19,117 nucleotides of DNA from a bacterium. Its GTDB lineage: Bacteria > Verrucomicrobiota > Verrucomicrobiae > Opitutales > Opitutaceae. The notes beneath the pieces are model-generated. The model was not told the origin of the DNA and did no database searches. It worked only from the letters and a program-made list of their open reading frames with translations. Positions 1 through 7,400 of the stretch are shown piece by piece. The DNA is taken from contig JAJXYI010000110.1 in assembly GCA_021780625.1 (NCBI GenBank), forward strand, positions 1-19,117. The letters run 5' to 3'. Each line of letters begins with the position of its first letter. Position 1 is the first letter of the stretch. The translations under genes were made by a program, and so were the position numbers.

Positions 1-397
1 TTGGTCGCGCGCGCCGTTCGATCCTCACGCTACCGACAAAGAAACGTGTGGTTATACTATTTTGGTCGCAATTGGTCGCGCGCGCCTTTCGATCCTCACG
101 TTCGTGCGTCTCGAGCCCGAGGCGCAGGTGGTGTTCAAGTCGCAATTGGTCGCGCGCGCCTTTCGATCCTCACTGTTCGTGGTGCGCAAGCAGCTGGACA
201 GGAGCATGGCTCCGTCGCAATTGGTCGCGCGCGCCTTTCGATCCTCACCAGCTGAACTCGGCCAAGGTCGAGCTCAAGGCGATCGTGTTGTCGCAATTGG
301 TCGCGCGCGCCTTTCGATCCTCACAGGGGCCCAAATGGCGTATGGGATGGCGGCATGGCCTAGTCGCAATTGGTCGCGCGCGCCTTTCGATCCTCAC
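1..397 (-). CRISPR. CRISPR array, partial at the left edge (6 repeats, 5 spacers visible)
   Basis: Five identical 35-nt repeats lie at 65-99, 139-173, 214-248, 290-324 and 363-397. A sixth, cut by the window edge, is at 1-28 and has one mismatch at position 16 (G for T). As written on the plus strand the repeat begins GTCGCAATTGG, has a GCGCGCGC core and ends TTTCGATCCTCAC. Spacers are 36, 39, 40, 41 and 38 nt and all different. I infer minus-strand transcription. In that direction the repeat ends ATTGCGAC, like the 8-nt 5' handle (ATTGAAAC type) of type III crRNAs. The cas operon also reads toward the array, and the only degenerate repeat is at the far (trailer) side. In this orientation GGATCG can pair with CGACC across the repeat with one bulged A, a small stem such as Cas6 recognises. 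The array continues beyond position 1, so total size is unknown. Confidence 0.98.
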
Positions 398-700
398 TGT
401 ACCCCTGCATCTGCCTCAAACCAAGGGCCTCCGGCGCCACGGTCCGGGGGTGCCGCCCGGCTGTCCTGCCGCACCGCCCGCACGGGCTGGGATGGCGCCG
501 CCCGCTGTGGCCGATCGCCTTGTGTTTACACGTGATCTCGTCGCTCCGGGGATCAGCGCAGGTCTTCGCCCCAACCAGTAGGGCGCAAGTCACGGAAACT
601 GGACGACATCTATCAAGGACCGTGGCCGAGGTCGCGAGCACCCCCGGAGAGGCCCCGCGGCAGTGGGGCGAGGATAGCACCGGCCAGTCTTGGCGGTTCA
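398..700 (-). promoter_or_regulatory. Probable CRISPR leader between cas2 and the array
   Basis: These 303 bp separate the cas2 stop from the last repeat and contain no convincing gene; open frames here are short and overlap the array. With the array transcribed leftward, the promoter and the integration-directing leader must lie here. The part next to the repeat (398-500) is GC-rich rather than AT-rich. The least GC-rich stretch is about 525-625. I see no convincing -35/-10 pair. A short GCCCC/GGGGC hairpin at 652-669 lacks a T tract and is not a clear terminator. The leader assignment rests on position and repeat orientation, not on a recognised motif. Confidence 0.5.
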
Positions 701-982
701 TCAGATGACCACGCACGGCTCCACCCCGACGCCAGCCGCCACCGGACCGATCCCGCGGGACGCGGCGAGGCAGTCGCGGCACAGGCGGTAGACACGCACG
801 TTGCCAGCCGGCTCCGGCCCGAGCGCCCGCTGCACCCGAGCCACAAGCAGCGCAAGGTCGGCCTCGCTCAGTTCGCACTCGAAGACCGACTCTTGAACCC
901 GAGGCCCGAACGCCTCGAGGATGGCGGCCACGTGCGCGCGCACCCGGTCCTCGTTAATGTCGTAACACACCAAGTACCTCAT
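701..982 (-). CDS. cas2: Cas2, CRISPR adaptation protein
   Basis: A 93-residue protein of normal Cas2 length. It opens MRYLVCYDI, the characteristic first beta-strand with its metal-site aspartate (D8). An amphipathic helix follows (RVRAHVAAILEAFG), then the QESVFECEL strand and a second helix (LALLVARVQRAL), completing the ferredoxin-like fold. Cas2 forms the central dimer of the Cas1-Cas2 integrase that inserts new spacers at the leader end of the array. The ATG overlaps the cas1 stop as ATGA (979-982), so the two are translationally coupled. The C-terminus runs 20-25 residues past the last usual strand and contains two cysteines (CRDC). No defect is visible. Confidence 0.95.
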   Translation of the reverse strand: MRYLVCYDINEDRVRAHVAAILEAFGPRVQESVFECELSEADLALLVARVQRALGPEPAGNVRVYRLCRDCLAASRGIGPVAAGVGVEPCVVI

Positions 983-2250
983 GCGTGGATCCGCAACGGC
1001 GCATACGCTTCAACCCGGCGCTGGACCAAGGCCTTGACGAGCGCCGCCTGGTGGTTGATGAAGGCCAGGTAGGTGGTCGCCTCGTCGCGATCCGGGGGGG
1101 TAAAGATGGTCAGGAGTCGGCGCTCGAACGCCCGCAGGAACGTGCGGCGACCGTCGACGCTGAGCAGGCAGGGGTACTGCCCGTCCTCGGAGGGGGCAAA
1201 GTCGTCGGGGGTCAACTCGCGGCGCCCGATCATCGCGATGACGTGCGCTTCGGCGAGGTGCCGCAACTCCTCCTGCAGGTCGCTGGCGAGGGCGTGATAC
1301 GCGCCGCGCTCCTCGTGGAAGAGACCGATGCGCGGGTTGAGGCCGGCGGCGAGCAAGGCGGTGGACACGTGGTGGTACACGACGGTGTAGGCCAGGGAGA
1401 GCGCCGCGTTGATCGGGTCCTCGGCCGGGTGCTTGCGGCGGCCGGGGAACCGCCAGTCGGGCGACAGGCTCGCCTTGAGCGCGCCGAAGAAGAGCGCCGC
1501 GCCTTTCCCTTCCAGCCCACGCAAACTAGCCACGCTGCTCTGCTGCAGGCAGCTCTGCTCGAGCGCGCGCAGCGCGTCACCCAGCGAGCCGCAATCTTGC
1601 AGCTTGAAGCGGACGGCAATGGTGGCCGCGTTGTGGAGCTTGGCGGCGACGACGGCCCGGACGAACGCAAGGCAGGCGCCGGCATCGGCTTTGAGTTCGG
1701 CCTGCGCCTGCCATAGCGGCCAGTCCGGGGCGTGGGGCGCGAAGACGCTGTAGAGGGCGCCGCTGCGCCGGCAGAAGTAGGACGGGACGCCGAGGCGTGA
1801 AAGCCCGAGCAACACCGGGACGGTGGCGCGCACCCGTCCGAGGAACACGACGTGCGAGAGGGTGCGGATGGGCACCTCCTCGTGGCCGCGCGTCGGGCTC
1901 GAGATGAATAGCTTCTCCTGGCGCAGTTCGATCTCCGCGGCCGGGTCGACGATGTAGAGCGCCCGGCGCAGCGGCGCCGCCAGCGTGAGGGGCGCCAGAG
2001 GGCGCGCCTGCTCCGGCCGGGAGCGCTTGGCTGCGGTCGCGGCCAGCGCGTCACGAACGTCATCGAGCGGTACGACCGCGAGCCAGGAGGCCTGGGGGAT
2101 CGCCTCCGCCTGGAGCGGCAGCACGCTGCCGTGGTCCTTGGGGTGGTCCAGCACGAGGGAACGACAGAACAGGTAGCCCAAGTAGGAGAAGCCCTGGTCA
2201 AAGGAGCGGACCACGGTCTTGTCGACGTTCAGGGTGAGCCCGAGGCGCAC
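979..2250 (-). CDS. cas1: Cas1 with the C-terminal stub of a reverse transcriptase (3' part of a broken cas6-RT-cas1 gene)
   Basis: A 423-residue open frame from a GTG. The first ~35 residues (RLGLTLNVDKT then SYLGYLF) are the end of a group-II-intron-like reverse transcriptase: the L-x-LNxxKT and F-x-GY-F motifs after the catalytic centre. A linker follows, then a full Cas1 from about residue 95 (RALYIVDPAAEIE). Cas1 catalytic residues are present: Glu in RGLEGKGAALFF, His in IGLFHEERG, Asp in ASDLQEELR 12 residues later, plus the DPINAALSLAYT helix. It is the integrase subunit that works with Cas2. The GTG is only the first in-frame start after the 46-bp insertion at 2258-2303 that severed it from the upstream RT. 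The native start was the cas6 ATG at 3879. Whether Cas1 is still made, and from which internal start, is not evident; no strong ribosome site precedes the GTG. Confidence 0.93.
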   Translation of the reverse strand: MRLGLTLNVDKTVVRSFDQGFSYLGYLFCRSLVLDHPKDHGSVLPLQAEAIPQASWLAVVPLDDVRDALAATAAKRSRPEQARPLAPLTLAAPLRRALYIVDPAAEIELRQEKLFISSPTRGHEEVPIRTLSHVVFLGRVRATVPVLLGLSRLGVPSYFCRRSGALYSVFAPHAPDWPLWQAQAELKADAGACLAFVRAVVAAKLHNAATIAVRFKLQDCGSLGDALRALEQSCLQQSSVASLRGLEGKGAALFFGALKASLSPDWRFPGRRKHPAEDPINAALSLAYTVVYHHVSTALLAAGLNPRIGLFHEERGAYHALASDLQEELRHLAEAHVIAMIGRRELTPDDFAPSEDGQYPCLLSVDGRRTFLRAFERRLLTIFTPPDRDEATTYLAFINHQAALVKALVQRRVEAYAPLRIHA

Positions 2251-2257
2251 GAGCGCG

Positions 2258-2303
2258 CTTGACTTGAGGGGGTCACTACACTTGACTTGAGGGGGTCACT
2301 ACA
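2258..2303. repeat. 46-bp insertion made of two perfect tandem 23-bp units inside the RT-Cas1 reading frame
   Basis: 2258-2280 and 2281-2303 are identical. Read on the minus strand each unit begins TGTAGTGACCCCC and ends TCAAGTCAAG. Removing exactly these 46 bp joins the RT frame upstream (ending DEV-R) to the RT stub downstream (SALVRLGLTLNVDKT) perfectly in frame, so the 46 bp are a secondary insertion. Each unit carries in-frame stops (TAG, TGA). A CT dinucleotide flanks and separates the units, so a 2-bp target duplication around two 21-bp TG...CA units is an equally valid reading. Tandem short direct repeats starting TGT resemble ends of IS21/Tn7-type elements, but no transposase is nearby and the family is not identifiable by eye. 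Confidence 0.95.
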
Positions 2304-2461
2304 CTCCTGACCTCGTCCTGCGCGGCGCGCACGGCGTCGAGGTCACGACAGAGCACGACGACATCGTCGGCGTAGCGGACGACCCGAAAGCCTTGCTGCA
2401 AGAGATCCTCGTCGAGCTCGTCCAGGTAGAGGTTGGCGAGAAGCGGCGAGATTGCGGCGCC
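2304..2461 (-). pseudogene. Stranded middle segment of the reverse transcriptase, with the YADD catalytic motif
   Basis: Translating the minus strand from 2461 in a frame different from the flanking open frames gives 52 residues. They read GAAISPLLANLYLDEL, then FRVVRYADDVVVL, then DAVRAAQDEVR. These are RT block 4 (PQG-x-x-ISPLLANLYL) and block 5 (YADD, at 2363-2374, two of the three catalytic aspartates) of a group-II-intron-related reverse transcriptase. The segment has no start codon of its own in a sensible place. It is cut off upstream by the TAG and 1-nt shift at 2461-2463 and downstream by the tandem insertion. It is too short to work alone and is the internal remnant of the former Cas6-RT-Cas1 protein. 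Confidence 0.9.
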
Positions 2462-3879
2462 TACAGCAGGTCGTATTGGCGATGAAATAGGGTACTCATG
2501 AACTCAACCCGCGCATGCGCCCAATCTCGCAGCAGCCCGATCAAGGCCTCTCCCGGGTAAAGTGGCTCCAGTGTCTTGGTCAACTTCGCCCAATCAACGT
2601 CAGAGAACGATTCCTCCCAGCCGGTTTCTGACTTGAAGCGTTCGCGACTCCTCGAGCAGATGCGGCTGTCGCCCCCGCCCGCCCTACCTGAGCGCTTCCC
2701 ACCGAACCGGGGCGTACGGTCTTCGAATAGCTTCTCCATCGCAGTTGACAGTAATCCATGCGTAGCACATTGCGCGATGCGGTCACGTACAGTCGGCACG
2801 GCCAGCAATCGCCCCCTCCCGTTGCTTTCCGGCAACACAAAGCCGCGCAAGGGACTGGCCTTGTAGCGATCAGCAGAAAGATCGCCAGCAAGTGTGGCGA
2901 GGACTTTCCCTCGCGCGCCCAAGAGTCCCGCCGGCGCAACCCCGTCCACTCCGGCCAGATCGGATTGGCCGACCACGTGGTCCAGCGCCTTACCCAGCAC
3001 TTTGGGACTTGCAAGAGATTCAAGCAACCTCTTACCAGGTCGGAACGGATCGTTCTTGCCGTTGCCGCTATCAATTTGGTATCGACCAAAGCCAAACGCG
3101 GTATCTCCCCCGAGATGGATATGACTACCGAGAACGAGCCACGGCAGCCATTCCTCGGTAACGCCGGTGAGCGCAATGTAACCGAGCAGGCCGCCAAGGG
3201 CGCAGCTGTCGTCGCGTTTGTCATGGTCGAACCCACCTCTGGGGACCCTAAGCCACGTCACCTCGCGTTCAGTCACGTCCAAATCGGTCGGCAGTGAAGG
3301 GCGTTGGGTATCGCGCTCGGTGGTGGAGGCACTTCGGCCGTACGACAGCCAGAAGATACGGCCCCAAAGACCCCTAAGGAGGCGCAACGCCGGCAATTGC
3401 CTTTCGTTGACGAACGTCCCACCGGGTTTACGCAGCGCCTTCCGACGTTCGATCCGAAGTGGCGAGACGAAGCGCAGCGTGATTCTGCTCGCCCCGCCAA
3501 CCAGCGCGGCCAACTCGGCGTCGAGGTCGGGCGGCGGCAGCGCGATGATCGCCTCGACCTCGAAGTTGCCCTGCAGCGCCGGGAGCGACTGCGAGCGATC
3601 TGGCCCCGTGCGGCCAAGACGGGCGAGGCCCGGTTGAAGTGCGGCGCCGAGCCGGCGCGCCTCGCCGATCAGGGTAAGGCCGAAGTTGTACGGCTCCCCC
3701 GCCTCGAACCGCACTCGCCCGGACTCGCAGGCGAACGGCACCGCCCCCTCCGGCAGCCGATGCTCGCCGAACGCCGCGCAGAGCAACCCGTTGATCGCCC
3801 CGCCGTGGTTGAAGTGGAACCCCGCCGGCCGCGTCATGCGCAGCGTCACGAGATAGCGGTCAAACGGAGGGAAAATCAT
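2461..3879 (-). CDS. cas6: Cas6 crRNA endonuclease fused to the N-terminal half of a reverse transcriptase (5' part of a broken cas6-RT-cas1 gene)
   Basis: 472 residues from an ATG. Residues 1-270 are a Cas6-type RAMP: the EPYNFGLTLIG strand near 62-72, the FVSPLRIERRKALRKPG region near 137-153, and the glycine-rich loop GGDTAFGFGRY at 257-267. Cas6 cuts the CRISPR transcript in each repeat. Residues 285-472 are the fingers of a reverse transcriptase: LAGVDGV at 308-314, PLRGFVLPESNGRGRLLAVPTVRDRIAQ (343-370) matching P-x-R-x-V-x-IPK-x-G-x-R-x-L-x-IPT-x-x-DR, then MEKLFEDR and VDWAKL...LEPLYPGEALIGLLRDW. The frame stops at TAG 2463-2461 exactly where the PQG motif should be. Motif A (V-D-A-D-I-x-x-FF) is unrecognisable; only SDVDW of it remains. 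Cas6 appears complete and may still function from this truncated product. It lies 70 bp after the exonuclease gene; no clear ribosome site is seen. Confidence 0.9.
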   Translation of the reverse strand: MIFPPFDRYLVTLRMTRPAGFHFNHGGAINGLLCAAFGEHRLPEGAVPFACESGRVRFEAGEPYNFGLTLIGEARRLGAALQPGLARLGRTGPDRSQSLPALQGNFEVEAIIALPPPDLDAELAALVGGASRITLRFVSPLRIERRKALRKPGGTFVNERQLPALRLLRGLWGRIFWLSYGRSASTTERDTQRPSLPTDLDVTEREVTWLRVPRGGFDHDKRDDSCALGGLLGYIALTGVTEEWLPWLVLGSHIHLGGDTAFGFGRYQIDSGNGKNDPFRPGKRLLESLASPKVLGKALDHVVGQSDLAGVDGVAPAGLLGARGKVLATLAGDLSADRYKASPLRGFVLPESNGRGRLLAVPTVRDRIAQCATHGLLSTAMEKLFEDRTPRFGGKRSGRAGGGDSRICSRSRERFKSETGWEESFSDVDWAKLTKTLEPLYPGEALIGLLRDWAHARVEFMSTLFHRQYDLL

Positions 3880-3903
3880 GGTTTGGCGGGCTGGACGTCA
3901 CCC

Positions 3904-3933
3904 AGGGGGCCCGTTCCCCCGGTTGGGACCGGG
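3904..3933. other. Overlapping hairpins in the exonuclease-cas6 gap
   Basis: The 70-bp gap holds two stems that cannot form together. One is GGGGG (3905-3909) with CCCCC (3916-3920). The other is CCCGGT (3918-3923) with ACCGGG (3928-3933) around a 4-nt loop. There is no T tract after either on the minus strand, so neither is a convincing intrinsic terminator. They could protect or process the message between the effector block and the adaptation block, or be a chance product of GC-rich sequence. Confidence 0.35.
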
Positions 3934-3949
3934 CTCAGGTCGGGGTGTG

Positions 3950-4441
3950 TCATGCCCGGCTGCCTTCTTGATCGCTCAACCACTGCCATGCCGCCCGACA
4001 CCAGCGCGCGTCGGCCAGGGCATCGTGCTCGTTGGGCCACGGCAGGGGCAGGCTCGCGACGCCGAGCACGTCCTGCCACTGTCGCAGCTCCCGCGTGTAG
4101 TACGGCCAGCCATCAGGCCAGGCGGCAAAGCCGCCCAGGAGCTGCACGAGCAGCACGTGATCATAGGCTGAACAGTAACCCCACAGCTCCGGCGAACCCG
4201 GGGCGAGAAAGCTCCGCAGTTCAGTAGCGATGACGCCCGGCGGCTTCCACACCGGGTCCGAGCCCGCGGGAAGGCGCGGGACAACGTGCTTGCGCACCCA
4301 CTCGTCGCCCTGCTCGGGGTCGAAATCGCGGTTGCATGCAAAGTACTCCCGCCCGTCCTCGGCGACGATTCCGATGGTGATCAGAAGCAGGGGCGACGGG
4401 TATGCCCTCTGCACGAACTCCGTGTCGTAGAAGAACCTCAT
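3950..4441 (-). CDS. DEDDh-type 3'-5' exonuclease, CRISPR-operon associated
   Basis: 163 residues starting at the ATG that overlaps the previous stop as ATGA (4438-4441). The frame stays open upstream, but the conserved protein begins here. The exonuclease motifs are all present: Exo I FYDTEF (D6, E8), Exo II YCSAYDHVLL (D94), Exo III HDALADAR (H139, D144). Together they give a complete DEDDh active site. The sequence style matches the small single-domain 3'-5' exoribonucleases of the Rv2179c type. Translational coupling to the triple-Cas7 gene puts it in the effector operon. By family it removes nucleotides from RNA 3' ends or cleaves small nucleotide phosphodiesters. In this context, with a CorA-like effector, breakdown of the Cas10-made signal is plausible but inferred. 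crRNA 3' trimming is the other candidate role. Confidence 0.88.
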   Translation of the reverse strand: MRFFYDTEFVQRAYPSPLLLITIGIVAEDGREYFACNRDFDPEQGDEWVRKHVVPRLPAGSDPVWKPPGVIATELRSFLAPGSPELWGYCSAYDHVLLVQLLGGFAAWPDGWPYYTRELRQWQDVLGVASLPLPWPNEHDALADARWCRAAWQWLSDQEGSRA

Positions 4442-7400
4442 CGGCGCCCGTGCCCCCCTGGCGGCTTGCTGATGCGGTGCAGGGTTGGGAGCGACTTCGC
4501 GTTCCTGTCGAGCGGCTTGAGGTGCTGGTGACCTGAGGGCGGCGACTGCCTCTCGTTCTCGACCGACCATTCGTACAACCTCTCGTCGCCGTCCTGCCCT
4601 TCGATCTTGGGGTAGTGAACGGGAGCCGTCGAGTTCGCTGGATTGCCAACCAACTCGATAGCTCGCCGAATGTCCGGATCCAACACGTTCAGGAAGCCCC
4701 GCTGGAGTGTAGTCATGCTGCTGCCAGCCGCGGCGAACCGCCCATCGTCTCCGATCGGTAGCGCCGCGACCTCAGTTGCGTATCTCGCCGCGACGTCCTT
4801 GGGTCCGATCTTGAGGTCACCAAGAACAGTCGCATTCTCGTACCTGGGGGAACACACCGGCCAGCTTTCGTATCGTGTCTGGCGAGCGACCGGCAGGAGC
4901 GCGAACGGGTCCAAGCGCACCGTCCCCAGGCCGAGCGGCTTCCCGAGGCCGAGTTTGTGGCGGAACTCCTTGGTGGGTCGGAGGGCGAACAGCAACAGGC
5001 CGAGCTCGAGCTCGCTCAGGTTGTCGAAGTCCACGTGAAAGAGGAAGCAGAGGTCCTTCCGCAATGGGCGTACCCAGAGGTGCTGCTTCAGACGGTCTGG
5101 CGGGACCGAGTCCGGCCTCGCAACGCACCAGCACGCGTTGCCCTCCGTCGCCAAATTCCGGTGGAGATAGACTTTCCTTCCGAGCGGGATGTGCGTCTCT
5201 CTATTTGCGTCGAGACCTTTCTTCGAAATGTATTCAGGACCAAAGTACAGGGCCGGAGATGGCGGTCGCGGTGAACTGAGGATCTGGAGCAGCGCCTCGT
5301 TGTCGCCCTCCAATAGGAACGGAGATTCCTGGTGCGCAGCGAGGCGTGCAAAGCCGAAGCGGACACGTCCGGCCAAGGCCTTGACACCAAGGTCCTCGTG
5401 TGCCTCGCCCTCCCACGTTTCCTCAGCGACTTCCTCGACAAACCCGAAAAGCTGCTCCGCGATCGAGACCGTCAAGCGCTGCCGACTGAACGGGAGCAGC
5501 TCAGGAGAGATCTTGCTGAAGTGGCCGTGAACGCTGCCTTTCGGTCGCCGTTGCCTGTCGATGCTCAATGAGAGTCTCGTGTTCTTAAGAACCCGGAGGG
5601 CCGAGTTGCTGGCCGCCTCGGCAAGCGAGGCTACAAGCCCCTTGAGAGTCGAGGCCGGGATCGCGGGTTGCCCCTCGATTTCAAAGGGCTGGACATGCTT
5701 TGCGGTGCCGTCGTCACCAGTTTGCGAGGCACCTACGACGATGGGACCCAGCGTCGTGAGGGCGCAGAGAACCCTGCCTGAATGGGTCGACGCAACGTAG
5801 CGATCGTGCGTGACGTGCCCGATCGACGGGCGGATCCCGTTGCCGAACTGAGCAGCGTCAACGTCGCCGTGGCGGCCGTTCGTTCCCTTCGCGGGAATGA
5901 AGTGATACGGGTTCAGAAACTCCGTACCCGTCGGGCCCTTCGCCGGCGACACTGCGACCGTCGGTGAGGGGGTAGGTTCAGCCGTCGTCGCCGCCGGCCT
6001 GGCGAGCGGAGCGGTCTCCCTTGCGCGCTCGAACCGCGGAATCGCAGTTCGCAACAGGCCCGCACAAGGTTCAGGGTCGAGGCCCCCCCACGGGCCGCTA
6101 TCTCTCGGCTGACCGACCCACTTCTTCAGTTCTTCCCAGTGGGACCCACTGTCAAGTTGTGCCGGGGCGGTAGCCCCGATGATGCAAGCGGTGCACGCCC
6201 CGTAGCCCTTGGCGGCGCCGAAGCCGAAGGTGATGTCGCCCTCGATGAGATCGCGCAGGGTGAGGGCGATGAGGCCGAGCGCCCACGGCTCGGAGCGGTC
6301 AAGCTCGAGCGTGATACTGCCCTCGAGGACGGGGTTCCAGAACGGCTCTGCATCGAACTTCTTCCCGCCGCTGACGCCCCCGGTGAAGCGGTCGATCGCG
6401 ACGAAGTCCTGGCGCTTCGGTTGGCCCCTGTGGCCTTCGACAGCGGTGAAATCGGAGATCTGAAGTGTAGAAGCCCATCCTGCGGCGCCGAAAAGGCGGC
6501 AGGTGGGGCAGAGCTTCGTCTCTTCTTCGCCCTTTGCGTGGATTGCTTTGCAGGCGTCGGGTCCCTGTGGGTCGCAGGCGTGGGCGCCCAGGGTTCGCAG
6601 GATGCGCTCTGCCTGGCTGCGGAACGCACCGCGGAAGGAGTCGGCGGGAAGCAGCAGGTCCCCCGCCGCATCGAGGAGGGCACGGTGGTCCGATACCGTG
6701 TCGTCCCCCGTGTTCGCCTGCCCGCGCGTGGGGTCATGAACCATGAAGGCGGGGTCAAAGGTCAGACGCAAGCGGATCACGAGGCGGTTGGGCGGGCAGA
6801 TGGTGGGGAGCATCTCGTTGGCTCTACGTTGTAGCGCTCTCCTCTCGTCCTCCTGCAGAGAGGGCAAACCGTCGTAGCCGCCGCCGGTGACGTGCCACCC
6901 CTGCTTGCCGACTGGCAACGACCGCTTGGCGAACCATTCCTTCAAGTCTGCGGGAACGAGCCTGGAGATTTTGATCTGACTCGAGTCGAGGGAGAAGGCG
7001 CCGCGCAGATTTTGCTCTCCTGCGCCGAGGCGGACGGGGAAGGTTGGATGGCCAAAGCCCTGGAGGGCGAAGAGGAGGAAAGCCGCCTCGTCGTCGGCGA
7101 GGTTTTGCGCCGTGACGACCAGCTTGAAGGTCACGCCCGGGGGCACGAACTCCTCGTGGTAGAGCTTTTCGTCCCGCACAGTTTTCGTGGTCCGCGCGAT
7201 GGCCGTGTGGGCGGAGGTAATCGTCAGGCGCCCGGCATCCCAGTGGAGCGGAGGTTTGTTGTTGGGATAGGGGGACTGCAACTCGGCACCCACCTTGCTC
7301 AGCTTCACCGTGCCGCCCGGGTTCTTGACCGCAAAGGCGTCGCAGAACTCGGCCTTGCCCCCCACGAAGCCCTGACTGCGCGCGTCTTCGCTTCCGAAGA

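Noticed and set aside
29..362. Self-targeting spacers matching this window
   Set aside because: By eye none of the five visible spacers matches sequence elsewhere in the window; only a full-genome search would be decisive.
1..581. Three overlapping plus-strand open frames with repeated peptides such as RNWSRAPFDPH
   Set aside because: The repetition is the CRISPR repeat translated in different frames.
652..669. GCCCC/GGGGC hairpin after cas2 as a terminator
   Set aside because: Five-base-pair stem with an 8-nt loop and no T tract; expected by chance in such GC-rich DNA.
985..1716. 243-codon plus-strand open frame opposite cas1
   Set aside because: It is the antisense shadow of cas1; low-complexity composition and no family resemblance.
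2457..2466. Programmed -1 frameshift joining Cas6-RT to the RT palm
   Set aside because: No slippery heptamer; the PQ of the motif would read LV; and the next junction is separately broken by the 46-bp insertion with stops.
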